Shown here: positions 38,336-38,856 of the stretch, piece after piece
How positions within the stretch are numbered: position 1 is the stretch's first letter
Layout: the number at the start of each line of letters is the position of its first letter
IMG/VR virus record: IMGVR_UViG_3300031673_000201
Location: 1-38,856 of that record
Source: a virus
Length of the DNA: 38,856 bases
Reading direction: 5' to 3' (one strand)
The notes under the pieces: generated by a model
Databases searched by the model: none
Told to the model about the DNA's origin: nothing
What the model saw: only the letters and a program-made list of their open reading frames with translations
Made by a program: the position numbers and the translations under genes

Positions 38336-38626
38336 ATGAGTACGTTAGATGTAAGTGAGTCGAAGGCCACAAAACTTGATGAGATGGAACACAGTGCGTT
38401 GGATATTCTGAATAGTTTTTTCAAGGGCAAACGGGCTTTCGGCGATGAGGTAAAGCTTGCCATGCAAAGTCTGAATGTGGTTGCGAAGAACCGTCAGACC
38501 TTGACGGCCAGGGAAGGAATGAGGTTCAGTATGGTATCGGCAATCACTGATGATCCGAAGGCATTGAAGAAATATGTCAATGCTACCAGCCCTGAAATCG
38601 GCAAATTACTTCCGGGCAAACCTTAG
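38336..38626 (+). CDS. Small hypothetical protein after the array
   Basis: 96 aa, MSTLDVSESKATKLDEMEHS, helical, with LDILNSFFKGKRAFGDEVKL and ending GKLLPGKP. GAAAGGA precedes the ATG; the pentamer phase of the array (GAAAT-GACAT-GAGTA-C) runs through the start codon. Function unknown. It is the last gene before the window edge; if the genome is circular the methyltransferase follows. Confidence 0.65.
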   Translation: MSTLDVSESKATKLDEMEHSALDILNSFFKGKRAFGDEVKLAMQSLNVVAKNRQTLTAREGMRFSMVSAITDDPKALKKYVNATSPEIGKLLPGKP

Positions 38627-38856
38627 CCTCCAGCGGCGCTTGCAAAGCAAAGCGTTGCACAGCAAAGACTTGGCGGCCGGTTCTTTTAACGTGGCTCTTG
38701 CCAGGACCATGGGATTTTGGGCCGGCAGCTGTGCGACTTTACATTTGTAAGTGACCTGTCTGTCATAGTTTAGGGTGTTATTGGTCATGTTAATCAGTTG
38801 TTTTCTAATAATAAATGGGTCCTTTCCAGGCTTTAAAGTCTTGCGGATAAATGCAT
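38627..38856. other. Terminal non-coding region with GCAAAG cluster 4
   Basis: 38632-38680 holds TTGCAAAGCAAAGCGTTGC and ACAGCAAAGACTTGGCGG words; its end CTTGGCGGCCGG matches the end of cluster 2. The rest to 38856 contains no supported gene. The last nine bases, TAAATGCAT, also occur at window position 3-11. Confidence 0.6.

Noticed and set aside
36990-38372. Long minus-strand ORFs (up to 460 codons, open in all three frames) across the pentamer array
   Set aside because: They are open because the array rarely contains the complements of stop codons. Array units differ in length modulo three, so no frame is conserved; the repeats are kept at DNA/RNA level.
38606-38788. Minus-strand 60-codon ORF near the window end
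   Set aside because: It overlaps the repeat cluster and the 3' end of a supported gene; no ribosome site or domain.
3-38856. TAAATGCAT at both window edges as proof of a circular genome
   Set aside because: Nine bases are too few; it may be an assembly overlap or chance. Kept only as a hint.

Overview
The window is essentially one genome of a tailed, probably temperate bacteriophage with a lambda-like siphovirus tail. It could be a whole circular or circularly permuted genome, because TAAATGCAT occurs at both edges, but nine bases do not prove circularity. The host is probably a diderm bacterium: the phage carries an outer-membrane beta-barrel protein ending in Phe and a lipoprotein. The taxon is not determined; Planctomycetota would be only a guess from general style.

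Layout. 0.1-4.8 kb: a ParB-nuclease/DNA-methyltransferase fusion, a Nu1-like small terminase containing a 12-bp repeat array, and a GpA-type large terminase. 4.9-11.4 kb: small zinc/Cys-rich proteins, a gpW-like protein with no AUG start, lambda-type portal, protease-scaffold with an internal scaffold start, second scaffold-like protein, decoration protein and a Mu gpT-type major capsid protein. 11.5-23.9 kb: head-tail joining and tail genes in lambda order (FII-, Z-, U-, V-like, a G/GT-like pair with a -1 slippery site, tape measure, M-, L- and J-like), interrupted by one inverted HNH gene. 23.9-26.5 kb, minus strand: an outer-membrane barrel with two tiny upstream ORFs behind its own strong sigma70 promoter, then a tyrosine integrase transcribed behind a promoter and the 5' half of a tRNA-Gly gene. 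26.7-36.3 kb, plus strand: early/accessory genes including a Toprim protein, two radical SAM enzymes, ASCH, DUF4031, a lipoprotein, an O-like replication protein with iteron-like boxes inside it, and a large ParB-family protein.

The most unusual region is 36.36-38.29 kb. A conserved phage protein that I read as RAMP-like (Cas7-type fold, inferred) is flanked on both sides by a non-coding array built almost entirely of GA-N3 pentamers. Each array unit ends in GAAAA-GAAAA plus one extra base, usually C, and all distances between successive extra bases are 5n+1 nt (11 to 76). On the right the array starts inside the stop codon of the RAMP-like gene and its phase runs into the start codon of the next gene. 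I know of no described element with this architecture.

The morphogenesis genes form one long plus-strand cluster with many overlapping stops and starts. I could not recognise an endolysin, a CI-like repressor, a DNA polymerase or a helicase, so lysis and lysogeny control are unexplained or sit in the unidentified small genes.
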